NCBI GenBank assembly: GCA_051745265.1
Contig: JBNJDW010000001.1
Coordinates: 1 to 35,419 of the forward strand
From: JBNJDW01 sp051745265
Lineage (GTDB): Bacteria; Pseudomonadota; Alphaproteobacteria; Micavibrionales; CSBR16-224
DNA length: 35,419 nt
Direction of reading: 5' to 3'
A program made the position numbers and the translations under genes. The notes beneath the pieces are model-generated. The model was not told the origin of the DNA. It saw only the letters and a list, made by a program, of their open reading frames with translations, and ran no database searches. Shown piece by piece: positions 7,467 to 16,249 of this stretch (positions within the stretch are counted from its first letter, which is position 1; each line of letters opens with the position of its first letter).

Positions 7467-8231
7467 ATGCTGGAAACCTTCATCGACCTGCACTTTTTTG
7501 CCTTTCTACTGATTTTCACCCGGATCGGTGTTGCCATGATGGTCATGCCCGGCATCGGGGAGAGCTTTACACCGACCAATGTCCGGCTGTTGATTGCACT
7601 TGGCCTCAGCCTGGTGATGACGCCGGCCCTGTCAGGGCATCTGCCGCCGATGCCCTCATCACCCGGTCTTATGTTTCTGTTGATTGGCTCTGAGGCCATT
7701 ACCGGCCTGTTCATCGGCACTGTCATGCGGCTCATGATCTCTGCGCTCGATACGGCGGGGATGGTTATTTCCCTGAACACCGGTCTTGCCAATGCGCAAG
7801 TATTTAACCCGACCTCCGGTGGTCAGGGGTCGATCATCGGCGCCTTTTTCGGGATGCTGGGGGTAACCATGATTTTGGTCACCAATATGCATCACTTTTT
7901 GCTGATGACGATATTTGAAAGCTATGAGATGTTTCCGGCCGACGGCTATATAAGTGCAACCGGCCAAATGGCCGAAGTCGTAGCGCAAGTTGTCAACACC
8001 GCCTTTAACACCGGTGCCAAGCTGTCAATGCCCTTTATTATTGTGACTCTGGTTCTATATACAGGTTTTGGTCTTTTGGGTCGGCTAATGCCCCAGATCC
8101 AGATCTTTTTCCTGGCACTGCCGGTTCAGATCCTGCTGGCGATCATGACCTTAATGCTGACCTTTTCGACCATCATGCTGTACTGGCTGACGGTCTATGA
8201 AGAAACGGTCACACGCTATCTGATATTTTAA
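7467..8231 (+). CDS. fliR: Flagellar export gate protein FliR
   Basis: The 254-residue multi-helix membrane protein shows the FliR landmarks RIGVAMMVMPGIGESFTP near the N-terminus, GLANAQVFNPTSG in the middle and PQIQIFFLALPVQI near the C-terminus. It caps the FliP ring of the export gate. The gene follows fliQ by three bases and precedes flhB by 15, as in many alphaproteobacteria. Confidence 0.96.
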   Translation: MLETFIDLHFFAFLLIFTRIGVAMMVMPGIGESFTPTNVRLLIALGLSLVMTPALSGHLPPMPSSPGLMFLLIGSEAITGLFIGTVMRLMISALDTAGMVISLNTGLANAQVFNPTSGGQGSIIGAFFGMLGVTMILVTNMHHFLLMTIFESYEMFPADGYISATGQMAEVVAQVVNTAFNTGAKLSMPFIIVTLVLYTGFGLLGRLMPQIQIFFLALPVQILLAIMTLMLTFSTIMLYWLTVYEETVTRYLIF

Positions 8232-8246
8232 CGAAGGACGCCATAA

Positions 8247-9323
8247 ATGGCTGACGAAACAACAGATGATTCGCAAAAGACCGAGGACCCCACGGCCAAA
8301 CGTCTTCAGGAATCCCGAAAACAAGGACAGGTTCCGCTTAGCCGCGAAGTCAATCACTGGGTCATGCTTATTGCCTCGGCCTTCGTTTTGCTGGTTATGG
8401 GGCCGGGCATCATGTCTGATTTTGGCGATCTTTTCCGCAGCTTTGTGGAGCGTCCGCATATTCTGTCACAAAATGAAAATGGCCCCGGCTATGTATTGGC
8501 GTCCCTGTTTGTCAGGGCCGGTGAAATCTTGTTTATGCCCATGGTCATTATGGTCATTGCTGCCATTGGCGCGCCCTTGGTCCAGATCGGGCCCCTGTTC
8601 AGCGCTGAGACCATAAAACCAAAACTGTCCAAAATCTCGCCGATCGCCGGTGCCAAAAGATTGTTTTCAATCCGCTCGGTCGTCGAATTTCTGAAAACCC
8701 TGTTTAAAATGGCGATTATCGGTACCGTCACGGTTATTTTGATGATGCCCTTTTATGGCACGATTGAACATTTTATCGGCCTGCCCATTGCCTATGCCAT
8801 GGATGAGCTGCACAGCCTGATTTTTCGTATGATGGTCGGTATTATCAGCATTCTGACCGTAATTGCCGTGATCGACCTGATATACCAGCGTATGGAACAT
8901 ATGAAAAAACTGCGCATGAGCAAGCAGGAAATAAAGGATGAATTCAAACAGACCGAAGGGGATCCGCAGGTTAAGGCCCGTTTGTCCGAACTGCGTCAGA
9001 CGCGCGCCCAGCAACGCATGATGTCTGCCGTGCCCGAGGCTGATGTGGTCATCACCAACCCGACCCATTATGCTGTCGCTTTGAAATATGACCCTCAACA
9101 GATGGATGCGCCGATTATGGTTGCCAAGGGGATTGATGAAACGGCTTTACGGATCCGCGAAGTTGCCAAAGAACATAACATCACCATTGTCGAAAACCCG
9201 CCGCTGGCCCGCGGGTTGTTCGATAACATGGATATTGATGAGATTATTCCCGGCGACTTCTTTAAGGCCGTTGCCGAAGTTATCTCCTATGTCTTTAAAC
9301 TTAAAGGCAAAAAAATGAGCTGA
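8247..9323 (+). CDS. flhB: Flagellar export switch protein FlhB
   Basis: The 358-residue protein has an N-terminal EDPTAKRLQESRKQGQVPLSREV segment, four transmembrane helices and a cytoplasmic domain with the autocleavage motif N271-P-T-H274 (in VVITNPTHYAVAL). It ends in the usual IPGDFFKAVAEVISYVFKLKGK. Cleavage between N and P switches export from rod/hook to filament substrates. The ribosome binding site is GAAGGA. The window also encodes a stand-alone copy of the C-terminal domain without NPTH (5304-5684). Confidence 0.97.
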   Translation: MADETTDDSQKTEDPTAKRLQESRKQGQVPLSREVNHWVMLIASAFVLLVMGPGIMSDFGDLFRSFVERPHILSQNENGPGYVLASLFVRAGEILFMPMVIMVIAAIGAPLVQIGPLFSAETIKPKLSKISPIAGAKRLFSIRSVVEFLKTLFKMAIIGTVTVILMMPFYGTIEHFIGLPIAYAMDELHSLIFRMMVGIISILTVIAVIDLIYQRMEHMKKLRMSKQEIKDEFKQTEGDPQVKARLSELRQTRAQQRMMSAVPEADVVITNPTHYAVALKYDPQQMDAPIMVAKGIDETALRIREVAKEHNITIVENPPLARGLFDNMDIDEIIPGDFFKAVAEVISYVFKLKGKKMS

Positions 9324-9414
9324 TATAAGGGTAAAATCCACTTACCATCCATAAATGGCTTTGCCTCCGGCGCCAAAGCTTTTATACTTTCACGGGATCA
9401 AAAGGGGGATTTAC

Positions 9415-11919
9415 GTGTCCGATAACGGAACCGACAGCTTTTTTCTACAAGATGATGCGCCCGCGCCTGAAAAACGGCGTGCACAGGCCAGAAATCTAAA
9501 AACCTGGGTCGTTATTCTGGTCGGTGTTGCCTATGCGCTGTTAACCGCACTTTTTGCCATGCTGATGAATATCGGCGGTCAGAATATTATCATGTTGCTG
9601 AGCGTCTATGCCTATGGATTAATGGGCGGCGGGGCCATTCTGATCGTCAAGATGCTGTTCCAACGGTCTGAAAAAAGCCGCCGGATCCTGAGCGAAGTTC
9701 TTGAACATAGCCGGGCCGGACGTCTGATCACCGACCATAACGATGAAACCGTTTATTCCAATATCCGTTTTGAAAGAATGCTGCCCTCAAGCGCGCCCAC
9801 GCTGGATAATTTTTCCGAGCTTTTTACCAGCGGCCGGAAAATGCGCTCCGCCCTGAATAATCTAAAGAAAAAAGTTTTAAACGGTGAAAGCGGCCAGATT
9901 GAAGCCGAAGCAATCATCGACGGCCAGGAAACCTTTTTACAGATCACGGCAAAACCGATTCAGGGCTGGAAAAACTATGTCCATTGGCGGATTGATGATC
10001 TGAGCAAGCAAAAAGCCGCGGAAGAACGCCTGATCGAAGAACGTGAAAAACTCGCCGATTTTACTGATAACGCGCCGGTTGGCTTTTTCTCGGTCGATGA
10101 AAACGGGGTATTTACCTTTATCAACAATGTGCTGGCCAAATGGCTGGCCGTGGACCAAAAGGAAATTATCGGCCGGGGCAAACTGCATGATTATCTGTTT
10201 GATATTCCCGAAGATATTAACCCTTACGAAATTTTTGAAAACAGCGACACACACCACCAGTCAGGTGAATTATCGATGGTGGCCAAGGATGGCCGTATTT
10301 TCAAGGCCGCCATCACCCATTCGATTGTCCGTGATACCAAGGCCGGCAAGGTCCGCACCCGTTCCGTTCTTTATGATCTGACCGCCGAACAGGAAATTGA
10401 AGCCGCGCTGCGCGAAACGCAGGACAGTTTCGAACGCCTGTTTGAGGAAGCACCGGTCGGTATCTGCCTGCTCGCCCGTGATGGTGCGATTGATGCCGCA
10501 AATACCAGCCTGGGCGGTATGTTTGGCCTGAAAGCGCAGGACATCAAACACAAACTGTTTACCGATTATATTCTGGATACGGACCGTGAAATGGTCAGCG
10601 AGTGGATCGAACAGCTTTTCCGCAGCAAACAGAAAAGCGCGACGATTGAAGCCCATCTGAACACACAGGCCAAAACCGTTGTTCAGATCTTTGGCCGTAA
10701 ATTCCGCGGCGGCGATTCCATGGTGCTCCATTTCATTGATCTGACCGAACAGAAAAAGCTGGAGCAGCAATTCACCCAGTCGCAGAAAATGCAGGCCATC
10801 GGCCAGCTGGCCGGCGGTGTTGCTCATGATTTTAACAACCTGTTGACCGCAATGATCGGCTTTTGTGACCTTCTGTTGCTGCGTCACAAGCCCGGCGATC
10901 CGTCCTTTACCGATATCATGCAGATTAAACAGAACGCCAACCGGGCCGCGAATCTGGTCCGGCAATTGCTGGCCTTTTCCCGCCAGCAGACCCTGCAGCC
11001 CAAGGTCATGGACATCAATGAGGTCTTAAGCGAGTTATCCCATCTGATCCGTCGCCTGATTGGTGCCCGCATTGATCTTAGCATTGAACACAAAAGCGCA
11101 GAACCCGGCCTTGTCAAAGTCGATCAGGGCCAGCTGGAACAGGTCTTGATCAATCTTGCCGTTAATGCGCGTGATGCCATGCCCGAAGGCGGCGCGCTGA
11201 ATATCTTTACCTCTGCCGTTGCCAATGATGAAGAAATCCGGCTGAATACCAATGACCTGCTGCCGCCCGGCAAATGGGTCCGCATAGATATCGAAGACAC
11301 CGGCACCGGCATCCCGCAGGATATTCTGGACCGCATTTTCGAACCGTTCTTTACCACCAAGGAACTGGGCGCCGGCACCGGTCTGGGCCTGTCGACCGTC
11401 CATGGTATCATTCACCAGACCGGCGGCTTTTTATCGGTTCATACCGAGGTTGATAACGGCACGACCTTTTCCATCTATCTGCCGTTCTTTGAACGCGACG
11501 ACAAGGATGAGGAAAAGAACGCCGAAAAAGAAACCGAGAGCGAGGCCGATCTTACCGGCACTGCCAAAATCCTGCTGGTGGAGGATGAAGACGCTGTGCG
11601 CAGTTTCAGCGCCCGCGCGCTGGGTAACAAAGGCTATGACGTGATCGAAGCCATAAATGGCCGTGACGCGCTGGATATCATTGCCCGCGACAAACCGGCA
11701 CTGGAACTGATCATCACCGATGTCGTCATGCCCGAGGTCGACGGCCCGACCATGATCGAAGAACTGCGCGAAACCTATAAAGATGTCAAAATCATCTTCA
11801 TGTCCGGCTATACCGAAGACCGTTTAAAGCAGCAATTCGGCGAAGACTTCTGGTTCCTGCCCAAACCCTTTACGCTCAAACAGCTGGCCACCAAGGTTAA
11901 GGACGTTCTGGATACGTAA
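9415..11919 (+). CDS. cckA: CckA-type hybrid sensor histidine kinase
   Basis: This encodes about 834 residues: two N-terminal transmembrane helices, PAS-like sensor domains (roughly 200-460), a HisKA domain with phospho-accepting H471 in GGVAHDFNNLLTA, an HATPase domain (DTGTGIP; GAGTGLGLST) and a C-terminal receiver with D769 in IITDVVMPEVDG. This order and the wording of the H box are those of CckA, which controls CtrA through ChpT. Neither chpT nor ctrA lies in the window. The position directly after flhB is common in alphaproteobacteria. I chose the GTG at 9415 because AAAGGGGG sits just upstream; an ATG at 9355 would add 20 residues without a ribosome binding site. Confidence 0.9.
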   Translation: MSDNGTDSFFLQDDAPAPEKRRAQARNLKTWVVILVGVAYALLTALFAMLMNIGGQNIIMLLSVYAYGLMGGGAILIVKMLFQRSEKSRRILSEVLEHSRAGRLITDHNDETVYSNIRFERMLPSSAPTLDNFSELFTSGRKMRSALNNLKKKVLNGESGQIEAEAIIDGQETFLQITAKPIQGWKNYVHWRIDDLSKQKAAEERLIEEREKLADFTDNAPVGFFSVDENGVFTFINNVLAKWLAVDQKEIIGRGKLHDYLFDIPEDINPYEIFENSDTHHQSGELSMVAKDGRIFKAAITHSIVRDTKAGKVRTRSVLYDLTAEQEIEAALRETQDSFERLFEEAPVGICLLARDGAIDAANTSLGGMFGLKAQDIKHKLFTDYILDTDREMVSEWIEQLFRSKQKSATIEAHLNTQAKTVVQIFGRKFRGGDSMVLHFIDLTEQKKLEQQFTQSQKMQAIGQLAGGVAHDFNNLLTAMIGFCDLLLLRHKPGDPSFTDIMQIKQNANRAANLVRQLLAFSRQQTLQPKVMDINEVLSELSHLIRRLIGARIDLSIEHKSAEPGLVKVDQGQLEQVLINLAVNARDAMPEGGALNIFTSAVANDEEIRLNTNDLLPPGKWVRIDIEDTGTGIPQDILDRIFEPFFTTKELGAGTGLGLSTVHGIIHQTGGFLSVHTEVDNGTTFSIYLPFFERDDKDEEKNAEKETESEADLTGTAKILLVEDEDAVRSFSARALGNKGYDVIEAINGRDALDIIARDKPALELIITDVVMPEVDGPTMIEELRETYKDVKIIFMSGYTEDRLKQQFGEDFWFLPKPFTLKQLATKVKDVLDT

Positions 11920-11923
11920 AAAC

Positions 11924-11955
11924 CTCCCCGCGCCTCCAGACAAAATACCGGGGAG
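11924..11955 (+). terminator. Inverted repeat after cckA, no T run
   Basis: CTCCCCG pairs perfectly with CGGGGAG across an 18-base loop in the gap after cckA. No T run follows, so intrinsic termination is unlikely. It may protect the 3' end or slow transcription into the next gene. Confidence 0.3.
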
Positions 11956-11974
11956 CCTTGCAAAAGGATTGATC

Positions 11975-12715
11975 ATGGCAAAGCCGCATATCCCTACACT
12001 GTTAAAATCAAAAAAACATAGTGCTTTGTTTTTATGTGTGATCTTGGCCTCTCTATTTGCCTATGGCTGTTCTTTCATCGGTGGGGCCAATGGCGGATAT
12101 CATTACAAAGTCATCGTAGAGGTTGAAACGCCGGAGGGTATGGTTACAGGATCGGCCATACGCGCCGTTTCCTTCAAAGACGGCCTTCGCCTGCCCGAAA
12201 GCGGGCCGTCTATCCGGTCACAGGGCGAGGCCGTTGTGGTGGATCTGGGAGATCGCGGTATCCTGTTTGCCTTAACCAGCTTTGATAACTACCGCAGCGT
12301 CTTTGCCGCCTTCCCCGGACCGCCGGGCCTGACGCCGGAAGGAATAGATTATTACGAAAGCCTTGTGGGCCAGCGGGCGTCTTTGCCAGTGGAATATTAT
12401 CCCAAATTCGTGAGTTTTGAGGATTTAACTGAGCCATTAAGTGTTTTCCAAATTGCTCTCAATCAGAAACAAAGCGTAAAACTCAAAGCTTTAGGCCGCA
12501 AGAAAGTTGGGACTATGGAAGAAGCTTTTGGAACAGGAGTTTCTGTACATAACGTATCAATTGAAATAACCGATGAGCAAGTGACCCAGAAAATAGAGAG
12601 CCTTCTCCCGTGGCTTAAAGAAATAGGTGGCAGATATCTGGATGGGGAATCAACCGGAGGCGGGCCAGATCTATTTAATATTCTGCATAGTGGGAATTTC
12701 AAAAACGAAAGATGA
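11975..12715 (+). CDS. Putative lipoprotein of unknown function
   Basis: The product is about 246 residues. The N-terminus is basic, then hydrophobic, and ends in a lipobox-like LFAYGC, so it is probably lipidated and carried to the envelope. The mature part starts with GGANGGYHYKVIVEVETPEG, a beta-rich stretch, and shows no motif I recognise. I chose the ATG at 11975 because AAAAGGA precedes it at normal spacing; a TTG two codons upstream is less likely. The 3' half (from about 12400) is visibly richer in A and T than neighbouring genes. It lies between cckA and recA. Confidence 0.75.
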   Translation: MAKPHIPTLLKSKKHSALFLCVILASLFAYGCSFIGGANGGYHYKVIVEVETPEGMVTGSAIRAVSFKDGLRLPESGPSIRSQGEAVVVDLGDRGILFALTSFDNYRSVFAAFPGPPGLTPEGIDYYESLVGQRASLPVEYYPKFVSFEDLTEPLSVFQIALNQKQSVKLKALGRKKVGTMEEAFGTGVSVHNVSIEITDEQVTQKIESLLPWLKEIGGRYLDGESTGGGPDLFNILHSGNFKNER

Positions 12716-12789
12716 TCCTTACTACTATGTGAATAAAAATTATATCTGTTACGTATGAGCGCTAATTTTCTTCCATATTCGACAGAACC

Positions 12790-12804
12790 GTTCTTATTTT
12801 GTTC
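12790..12804 (+). promoter_or_regulatory. LexA operator (SOS box) of recA
   Basis: GTTC-TTATTTT-GTTC is an exact copy of the alphaproteobacterial LexA operator, the direct repeat GTTC-N7-GTTC. It ends 7 bases before a TTGACA -35 element, where bound LexA would block RNA polymerase. It predicts DNA-damage induction of recA. Confidence 0.88.
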
Positions 12805-12811
12805 TTTTTTA

Positions 12812-12839
12812 TTGACAGGAAGAACAAACAGTGAATAAT
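12812..12839 (+). promoter_or_regulatory. recA promoter (sigma-70 type)
   Basis: A perfect -35 TTGACA is followed after 16 bases by AATAAT (5 of 6 matches to TATAAT). It lies just downstream of the LexA box and about 50 bases before the recA start. Confidence 0.75.
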
Positions 12840-12892
12840 GGGAGTTAGGAATTGCATTTTTTCAACACCTGTGCGAGAAAGGAGTCATTCAA

Positions 12893-14026
12893 ATGACAGT
12901 TACAGACCTCAAGGGAAAGCAGGACACCATGGACACCTCCGATAAACAAAAAGCACTCGACGCCGCACTCGGCCAGATTGAACGCGCCTTTGGCAAAGGG
13001 TCAATCATGAAGCTGGGCAGCGATAACCCCAACGCGAATATTGCCGCGATTTCAACCGGTTCACTCGGTCTTGATATCGGTCTTGGTATCGGCGGCCTGC
13101 CGCGCGGTCGGGTTGTTGAAATTTTCGGGCCGGAAAGCTCGGGTAAAACCACCCTCGCCCTTCAAGTCATTGCCGAGGCGCAGAAATCCGGCGGCACCTG
13201 CGCTGTGATTGATGCTGAACATGCCCTTGATCCGGGATATGCCAAGAAACTGGGCTGCGATGTCGACAATCTGCTGATCTCTCAACCCGATGCCGGTGAA
13301 CAGGCGCTTGAAATTGCCGATACGCTGGTCCGTTCCGGCGCGATTGATGTTCTGGTTGTCGATTCTGTGGCCGCGCTTGTGCCCAAGGCGGAGCTGGAAG
13401 GCGATATGGGCGACAGCCATATGGGTCTGCAGGCCCGGTTGATGAGCCAGGCGTTGCGTAAGATTACCGCCTCAATCTCAAAATCAAAAACCGTCGTCAT
13501 CTTTATTAACCAGATCCGTATGAAAATCGGTGTTATGTTCGGCAGCCCCGAAACGACGACCGGCGGTAATGCCTTAAAATTCTATTCCTCAGTCCGGCTT
13601 GATATCCGCCGTATTGGCGCCATCAAAGACAAGGAAAACATGATCGGGAACCAGACCCGTGTCAAAGTCGTCAAAAACAAGATGGCTCCGCCCTTCCGGG
13701 TCGTCGAATTCGACATTATGTATGGCGAAGGCATTTCCAAACTGGGAGAAATCCTTGATCTGGGTGTGCAGGGCGGCATTGTTGAAAAAGCCGGTGCCTG
13801 GTACTCCTATAAAGGTGAGAAAGTCGGCCAGGGCCGTGAAAATTCCAAGGTTTTCCTGGCTGAAAACCCCAAACTGGCCGGCGAAATTGAAAACCAGGTC
13901 CGTGAGAATGCCGGTCTGGTCGCCAATGCCATGCTGATGGGCAACGAAGAAAAAGAGGAAGCCGTTGCCGAGAATGCTGATCAGGACACCGATCCCGAAA
14001 CCAAAAAGAAGGCGGCGTCTTCATAA
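12893..14026 (+). CDS. recA: Recombinase RecA
   Basis: The 377-residue recombinase has Walker A GPESSGKT at 79-86, a Walker B-like DVLVVDSVAAL, the loop with MGLQARLMSQALRKI, and QIRMKIGVMFG leading into TTGGNALKFYSSVR. The acidic C-terminal tail (EEKEEAVAENADQDTDPE) is typical. It catalyses strand exchange and stimulates LexA self-cleavage. The ATG at 12893 has AAAGGAG at 8 bases; a second ATG at codon 13 is possible but less supported. Regulation through the LexA box is expected. A strong terminator follows. The flanking lipoprotein and unknown soluble protein are not the usual alaS or recX neighbours. Confidence 0.98.
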   Translation: MTVTDLKGKQDTMDTSDKQKALDAALGQIERAFGKGSIMKLGSDNPNANIAAISTGSLGLDIGLGIGGLPRGRVVEIFGPESSGKTTLALQVIAEAQKSGGTCAVIDAEHALDPGYAKKLGCDVDNLLISQPDAGEQALEIADTLVRSGAIDVLVVDSVAALVPKAELEGDMGDSHMGLQARLMSQALRKITASISKSKTVVIFINQIRMKIGVMFGSPETTTGGNALKFYSSVRLDIRRIGAIKDKENMIGNQTRVKVVKNKMAPPFRVVEFDIMYGEGISKLGEILDLGVQGGIVEKAGAWYSYKGEKVGQGRENSKVFLAENPKLAGEIENQVRENAGLVANAMLMGNEEKEEAVAENADQDTDPETKKKAASS

Positions 14027-14056
14027 CCGCTTTTATGCTTCCCCAAGTATAGAAAA

Positions 14057-14083
14057 GGCGGGCTTTTGGCCCGTCTTTTTTTT
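14057..14083 (+). terminator. Rho-independent terminator of recA
   Basis: GGCGGGC pairs with GCCCGTC (one G-T pair) across a TTTTG loop, followed by eight T residues. It lies 30 bases after the recA stop. Confidence 0.88.
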
Positions 14084-14189
14084 ATGTTATAATAACAGGA
14101 ACACGCTTGCTACGCTTGACATAATCTAAAATTCGGTGATAAGCTCTTGTGACGGTATAAACAATTATTTTGGCTTAAAGGATTACGAT

Positions 14190-14819
14190 ATGACCGACCA
14201 GAATACGACCAAACATGTCCTTGGTGATAGCCTGTCACGAAAAATCATCATGCTTTACGTCGATCAGGGCGAAATCAAATCCTTTGACCCTGCGCAAAAT
14301 TACAACAGGGCGCCTGATCTTCACGCTAAGATGGCCAGACTGGAAAAGAAAGGCGATGACAGCTGCAAAGATGCCGGGCTATATGTTGAATATGTCGCCG
14401 AGAAAAAGCGTCTGAATCTGGCCGATATTGCCCATAGTCTGGAAGTCAATCTGTTAAGCGCCGAAGGCACACCGGATACGCCTTTCAGCCTTTTGTCTGC
14501 CGGAGAAAAAAATAAAACCATAACCGTGGCCGGAACATTGGCCGAAAACAAGGAAAAGCTTGCAGAGTTTAAAAACAGCAGCGCGCAGGTTCTTGACCTT
14601 ACCGGTGCGGCCAAGACCATACAAAAAGAGCTCGCGCCCTCATACAAAACGCTTGTCAGTAAATTGCAGGACTATATTGATAAACCAGCGTCAAAAAACA
14701 ATTCGCTGAGTGCCAAAGTCTCCAACTGGTTTCGTAAACATACGTCTTCGGGCCACCGGGCAGCGGATAGAACGCCCCCGCCAAGGCATAAGCCACAACA
14801 CCCACCCAGATCTTTATAG
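14190..14819 (+). CDS. Hypothetical soluble protein
   Basis: The product is 209 residues, charged and Lys-rich, with no signal peptide or membrane segment. A middle stretch (about residues 115-165) looks helical (TLAENKEKLAEFKNSS and after). The last ~20 residues are rich in Pro, His and Arg and probably disordered. I chose the ATG at 14190 because AAAGGA precedes it by 7 bases; an upstream ATG at 14136 has no such site. It is isolated by the recA terminator upstream and a bidirectional terminator downstream, so it is probably transcribed alone. I recognise no family. Confidence 0.7.
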   Translation: MTDQNTTKHVLGDSLSRKIIMLYVDQGEIKSFDPAQNYNRAPDLHAKMARLEKKGDDSCKDAGLYVEYVAEKKRLNLADIAHSLEVNLLSAEGTPDTPFSLLSAGEKNKTITVAGTLAENKEKLAEFKNSSAQVLDLTGAAKTIQKELAPSYKTLVSKLQDYIDKPASKNNSLSAKVSNWFRKHTSSGHRAADRTPPPRHKPQHPPRSL

Positions 14820-14824
14820 AATAA

Positions 14825-14855
14825 AAAAAAGAGGGCTTTTGCCCTCTTTTTCTTT
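14825..14855. terminator. Bidirectional terminator between the hypothetical gene and smpB
   Basis: AGAGGGC and GCCCTCT flank a TTTT loop. An A run precedes and a T run follows, so the element can stop transcription from either convergent gene. Confidence 0.85.
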
Positions 14856-14869
14856 ACGCTCTCAGCTGA

Positions 14870-15355
14870 TCAGCCTTTTTCGCGCATGATCCGGGCTTTA
14901 TCGCGATTCCAGTCACGCTCTTTAATGGTCGCGCGCTTATCATGCTGTTTCTTACCCTTGGCAATGCCCAGCTCCAGCTTGGCAATACCACGCGGGGTGA
15001 AATACAAGGACAAAGGCACCAACGTTATACCAGCTTTCGAAATTTCGCCCAATAAACGGGACATTTCCCGTTTATGGAGCAGTAATTTACGCGGGCGCTT
15101 GTGATTATGCTGCAAATGCGCGCCAGCATGGCCGTAATCAGGAATATACAGATTATACAGATACAGTTCACCCTCATGTTCCCCGGCATAGCATTCGGCA
15201 ATGCTGACCCTGCCGGCGCGAAGGGATTTGACCTCGGTCCCTTGAAGAACAATACCGGCTTCAAGCGTATCTTCAATAAAGTAATCAAAGCGCGCTTTTT
15301 TATTATTGGCGATGATCTGCCGTCCATGCGTGCTGTTTTTCTTTGCCGCTGCCAT
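14870..15355 (-). CDS. smpB: SsrA-binding protein SmpB
   Basis: The 161-residue partner of tmRNA in ribosome rescue shows YFIEDTLEAGIVLQGTEVKSLR near the N-terminus, the RPRKLLLHK segment, and the C-terminal KGKKQHDKRATIKERDWNRDKARIMR tail that enters the mRNA channel. The ribosome binding site is AGAGG. It follows dapA by 18 bases, a linkage seen in many alphaproteobacteria. The tmRNA gene itself is not in the window. Confidence 0.97.
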   Translation of the reverse strand: MAAAKKNSTHGRQIIANNKKARFDYFIEDTLEAGIVLQGTEVKSLRAGRVSIAECYAGEHEGELYLYNLYIPDYGHAGAHLQHNHKRPRKLLLHKREMSRLLGEISKAGITLVPLSLYFTPRGIAKLELGIAKGKKQHDKRATIKERDWNRDKARIMREKG

Positions 15356-15373
15356 GGTTAACCTCTTAAAATC

Positions 15374-16249
15374 CTATATAAGCCCGAGCTTTTTCAGCTC
15401 CGCATCCAGCCTGTGCGCCAGCGATTCGGTAACCGGTATAAGGGGCAAACGCAAAACATTTTCAACCTGCCCCATTTTATAGGCCGCATATTTAGCCGGC
15501 GCCGGGCTGGTTTCAACAAACAGCAATTCATGCATTTTCATCAGCTGATTGCGCCGTGTTTCAAATGTGTCGAAATCCCTGTCGCGCCAGGCCTCATGAA
15601 GCTCGGCACACAGCTTGGGGGCAACATTGGCTGTTACCGAAATACAGCCCTGTCCACCTTGGGCCAGATAGGCGGCGATCGTGCCGTCTTCCCCGGAGAG
15701 CAGGCAGAAATCCTCGCCCAGCCGAAGACGCATTTCCAAAGGCCGGCATAAATCAGGCGATGCATCCTTAATCCCGACAATACGCGGTAATTCGGCCAGC
15801 CGGCACAGAGTATCCACCTCAATATTGGCCACCGTGCGCCCCGGGACATTGTAGATGATCATGGGAATATCGGTTGCATCATGAACAGCTTTAAAATGTT
15901 GGTAAATCCCCTCCTGTGGAGGCTTGTTGTAATACGGAACAACCGTTAGAATAGCATCAGCCCCTGCTTTTTGTGCATGTTGAGCAAAGCGTACCGCTGT
16001 TACCGTCCGGTTTGAACCGGTACCGGCAATAACGGGAATTCGCCCCGCGGCGGTCTTGACACAGCGTGTGATCAACGCCATATGTTCTTCATCACTTAAA
16101 ACAGGTGTTTCACCCGTTGTCCCACAAGGAACAATACCATGCGTACCCTGTTCAATATGCCATTCGATCAAACGATCAAAAGCAGCCGTATCGACTTCGC
16201 CAGCCGTATCGAAGGGGGTAATCATGGCAACTATAGAGCCAAAAAACAT
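15374..16249 (-). CDS. dapA: 4-hydroxy-tetrahydrodipicolinate synthase
   Basis: The 292-residue TIM-barrel enzyme condenses pyruvate with aspartate semialdehyde, the first committed step of lysine and diaminopimelate synthesis. The key residues fall at the positions known from E. coli: T44-T45 in CGTTGE, Y133 in IIYNVPGR, R138, and Schiff-base K161 in GIKDAS. The start at 16249 gives the standard N-terminus (FGSIVAMITPF) and has AAAGGA upstream; a 25-codon extension is not needed. Its first ~110 bases are antisense to the proposed 5' end of the slt gene. smpB follows in the same unit. Confidence 0.97.
   Translation of the reverse strand: MFFGSIVAMITPFDTAGEVDTAAFDRLIEWHIEQGTHGIVPCGTTGETPVLSDEEHMALITRCVKTAAGRIPVIAGTGSNRTVTAVRFAQHAQKAGADAILTVVPYYNKPPQEGIYQHFKAVHDATDIPMIIYNVPGRTVANIEVDTLCRLAELPRIVGIKDASPDLCRPLEMRLRLGEDFCLLSGEDGTIAAYLAQGGQGCISVTANVAPKLCAELHEAWRDRDFDTFETRRNQLMKMHELLFVETSPAPAKYAAYKMGQVENVLRLPLIPVTESLAHRLDAELKKLGLI

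Noticed and set aside
9355..9414. Upstream ATG start for cckA
   Set aside because: No ribosome binding site; the GTG at 9415 has AAAGGGGG just upstream.
10270..10965. 231-residue minus-strand frame inside cckA
   Set aside because: Shadow of the kinase gene; no start signal and no domain.
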